Source: Cololabis saira
Lineage: Eukaryota; Chordata; Actinopteri; Beloniformes; Belonidae
Assembly: GCF_033807715.1 (NCBI RefSeq)
Contig: NC_084591.1
Location: 47,982,368-48,046,367 of the forward strand
DNA length: 64,000 nucleotides
Reading direction: 5' to 3'
The translations under genes and the position numbers were made by a program. The stretch's first letter is position 1. Every line of letters starts with the position of its first letter. Below, piece by piece: positions 63,187-64,000 of the stretch. Under the pieces are notes generated by a model, which saw only the letters and a program-made list of their open reading frames with translations, was not told the origin of the DNA and did not search any database.

Positions 63187-63268
63187 TGAGGCTGCTGCCC
63201 CCGCGACCCGGGAACGGACAAGCGGGAGAAGATGAGTGAGTGAGTGAGTGAGTGAGTGAGTGAGTGAG
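63187..63268. mobile_element. RTE/Rex3-like 3' end with (GTGA)n tail
   Basis: GCTGCTGCCCCCGCGACCCG..GACAAGCGGGAGAAGATGAG followed by ten GTGA units matches the look of RTE-type SINE/LINE tails in fish (usually GATG-type). Memory-based. Confidence 0.5.
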
Positions 63269-63331
63269 GGTTTTCAAGGCCTGAAAAGTGCTTGAATTTT
63301 AGTTTAAGTGCTTGAAAGTGCTTGAAATTAT

Positions 63332-64000
63332 AACTCTTGTGATCAGACTGTATAGTTTAGTTATTACAAGGAGAAATAAAATCCAGGGTTCCTACACTTT
63401 TTCCCAGGTCAATTCAAGCACTTTCAAGGGTCATTTTCAAAATCTTCAAGCACCTTATCGCTGGGGTCAAATATCTACAGGAATATATATACTCAATTAT
63501 TTTTTCCGCTTTTTATCACAATTATGTACATTTTATCGTGCTGTAAACATCTAGTTATGTTTCATCTTGCTGATTTTATTTCTCCTTGTAATAACTAAAC
63601 TACAGGACTGTCTCAGAAAATTAGAATATTGTGATAAAGTTCTTTATTTTCTGTAATGCAATTAAAAAAACAAAAATGTCATACATTCTGGATTCATTAC
63701 AAATCAACTGAAATATTGCAAGCCTTTTATTATTTTAATGTTGCTGATTATGGTTCACAGTTTAAGATTAAGATTCCCAGAATATTCTAATTTTTTGAGA
63801 TAGGATATTTGAGTTTTCTTAAGCTGTAAGCCATGATCAGCAATATTAAAATAATAAAAGGCTTGCAATATTTCAGTTGATTTGTAATGAATCCAGAATG
63901 TTTTTGCATTACAGAAAATAAAGGACTCTATCACAATATTCTAATTTTCTGAGACAGTCCTGTATAGTCTGATCACAATTTTGTGAAAGACACAAGAGTT
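63332..64000. repeat. inverted repeat pair, right arm interrupted by MITE
   Basis: Left arm AACTCTTGTGATCAGACTGT...ATAAAATC (63332-63381); right arm GATTTTATTTCTCC...AACTAAAC (63572-63600) resumes after the MITE as TAGTCTGATCACAA...CAAGAGTT to the window end. Confidence 0.85.
63603..63962. mobile_element. palindromic Tc1/mariner-like MITE, copy 4 of 4
   Basis: CAGGACTGTCTCAGAAAA to TTTTCTGAGACAGTCCTG, TA on both sides (63601-63602, 63963-63964), inserted in the right arm of the inverted repeat. Confidence 0.92.

Overview
The window is vertebrate nuclear DNA, almost certainly from a teleost fish. The evidence is a fish-type TRIM (RING/B-box/coiled-coil/PRY-SPRY) gene, a fish-type CYP2-family cytochrome P450 gene with ordinary GT-AG introns, LINE fragments of the Tx1/L1, L2-like and Rex1/CR1-like kinds, many short hAT and Tc1/mariner elements, and tRNA genes of eukaryotic nuclear type. 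There are no operons or bacterial features.

Layout. 1-3.4 kb: transposon debris and two minisatellites (a probable Harbinger end, a Tx1 LINE 3' end, an L1-like LINE 3' end). 3.57-5.3 kb: an intronless TRIM gene broken by two frameshifts, with a 1.0-kb hAT element in its 3' flank. 7-16.5 kb: a transposon graveyard in which target-site duplications (TSDs) can be read directly. It includes a three-level nest (8198-11103), an hAT element with a transposase remnant (11307-12381) and a hAT-like MITE carrying a LINE (13702-15783).

16996 to at least 61134: six exons of a CYP2-family P450 on the + strand. They encode the membrane anchor through the start of the central helices. The I-helix, ExxR and haem-cysteine exons lie beyond the window. 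Exon 4 has a one-base insertion, and the exon that is normally number 5 in CYP2 genes is split by an additional intron.

22.8-53.7 kb: intron 1 of the P450 (37 kb) is mostly a tandem array of 78 tRNA-Cys(GCA) units, all on the minus strand and thus antisense to the P450. Periods are about 360-392 bp, with nested larger duplications (offsets of 1503, 1567, 1174, 4659 and 13560 bp). I read every unit: 47 have the normal 72-nt length and an intact T-loop TTC (26 of these keep every invariant position I checked), 27 carry a T-loop TT-to-GC change that should destroy the internal B-box promoter, and 4 have other length changes. All 78 keep the GCA anticodon.

Other intron contents include two TTAACCC/GGGTCAA-bordered elements filled with kilobase (TTCC)n in intron 1 and (GGAA)n in intron 4. 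These are complementary in the P450 pre-mRNA and flank exons 2-4. The right end (61.2-64 kb) is a mosaic of minisatellites, a (GT)n tract and fish repeats. The most unusual object is the intronic antisense tRNA-Cys array and its mixture of intact and dead copies amplified together.
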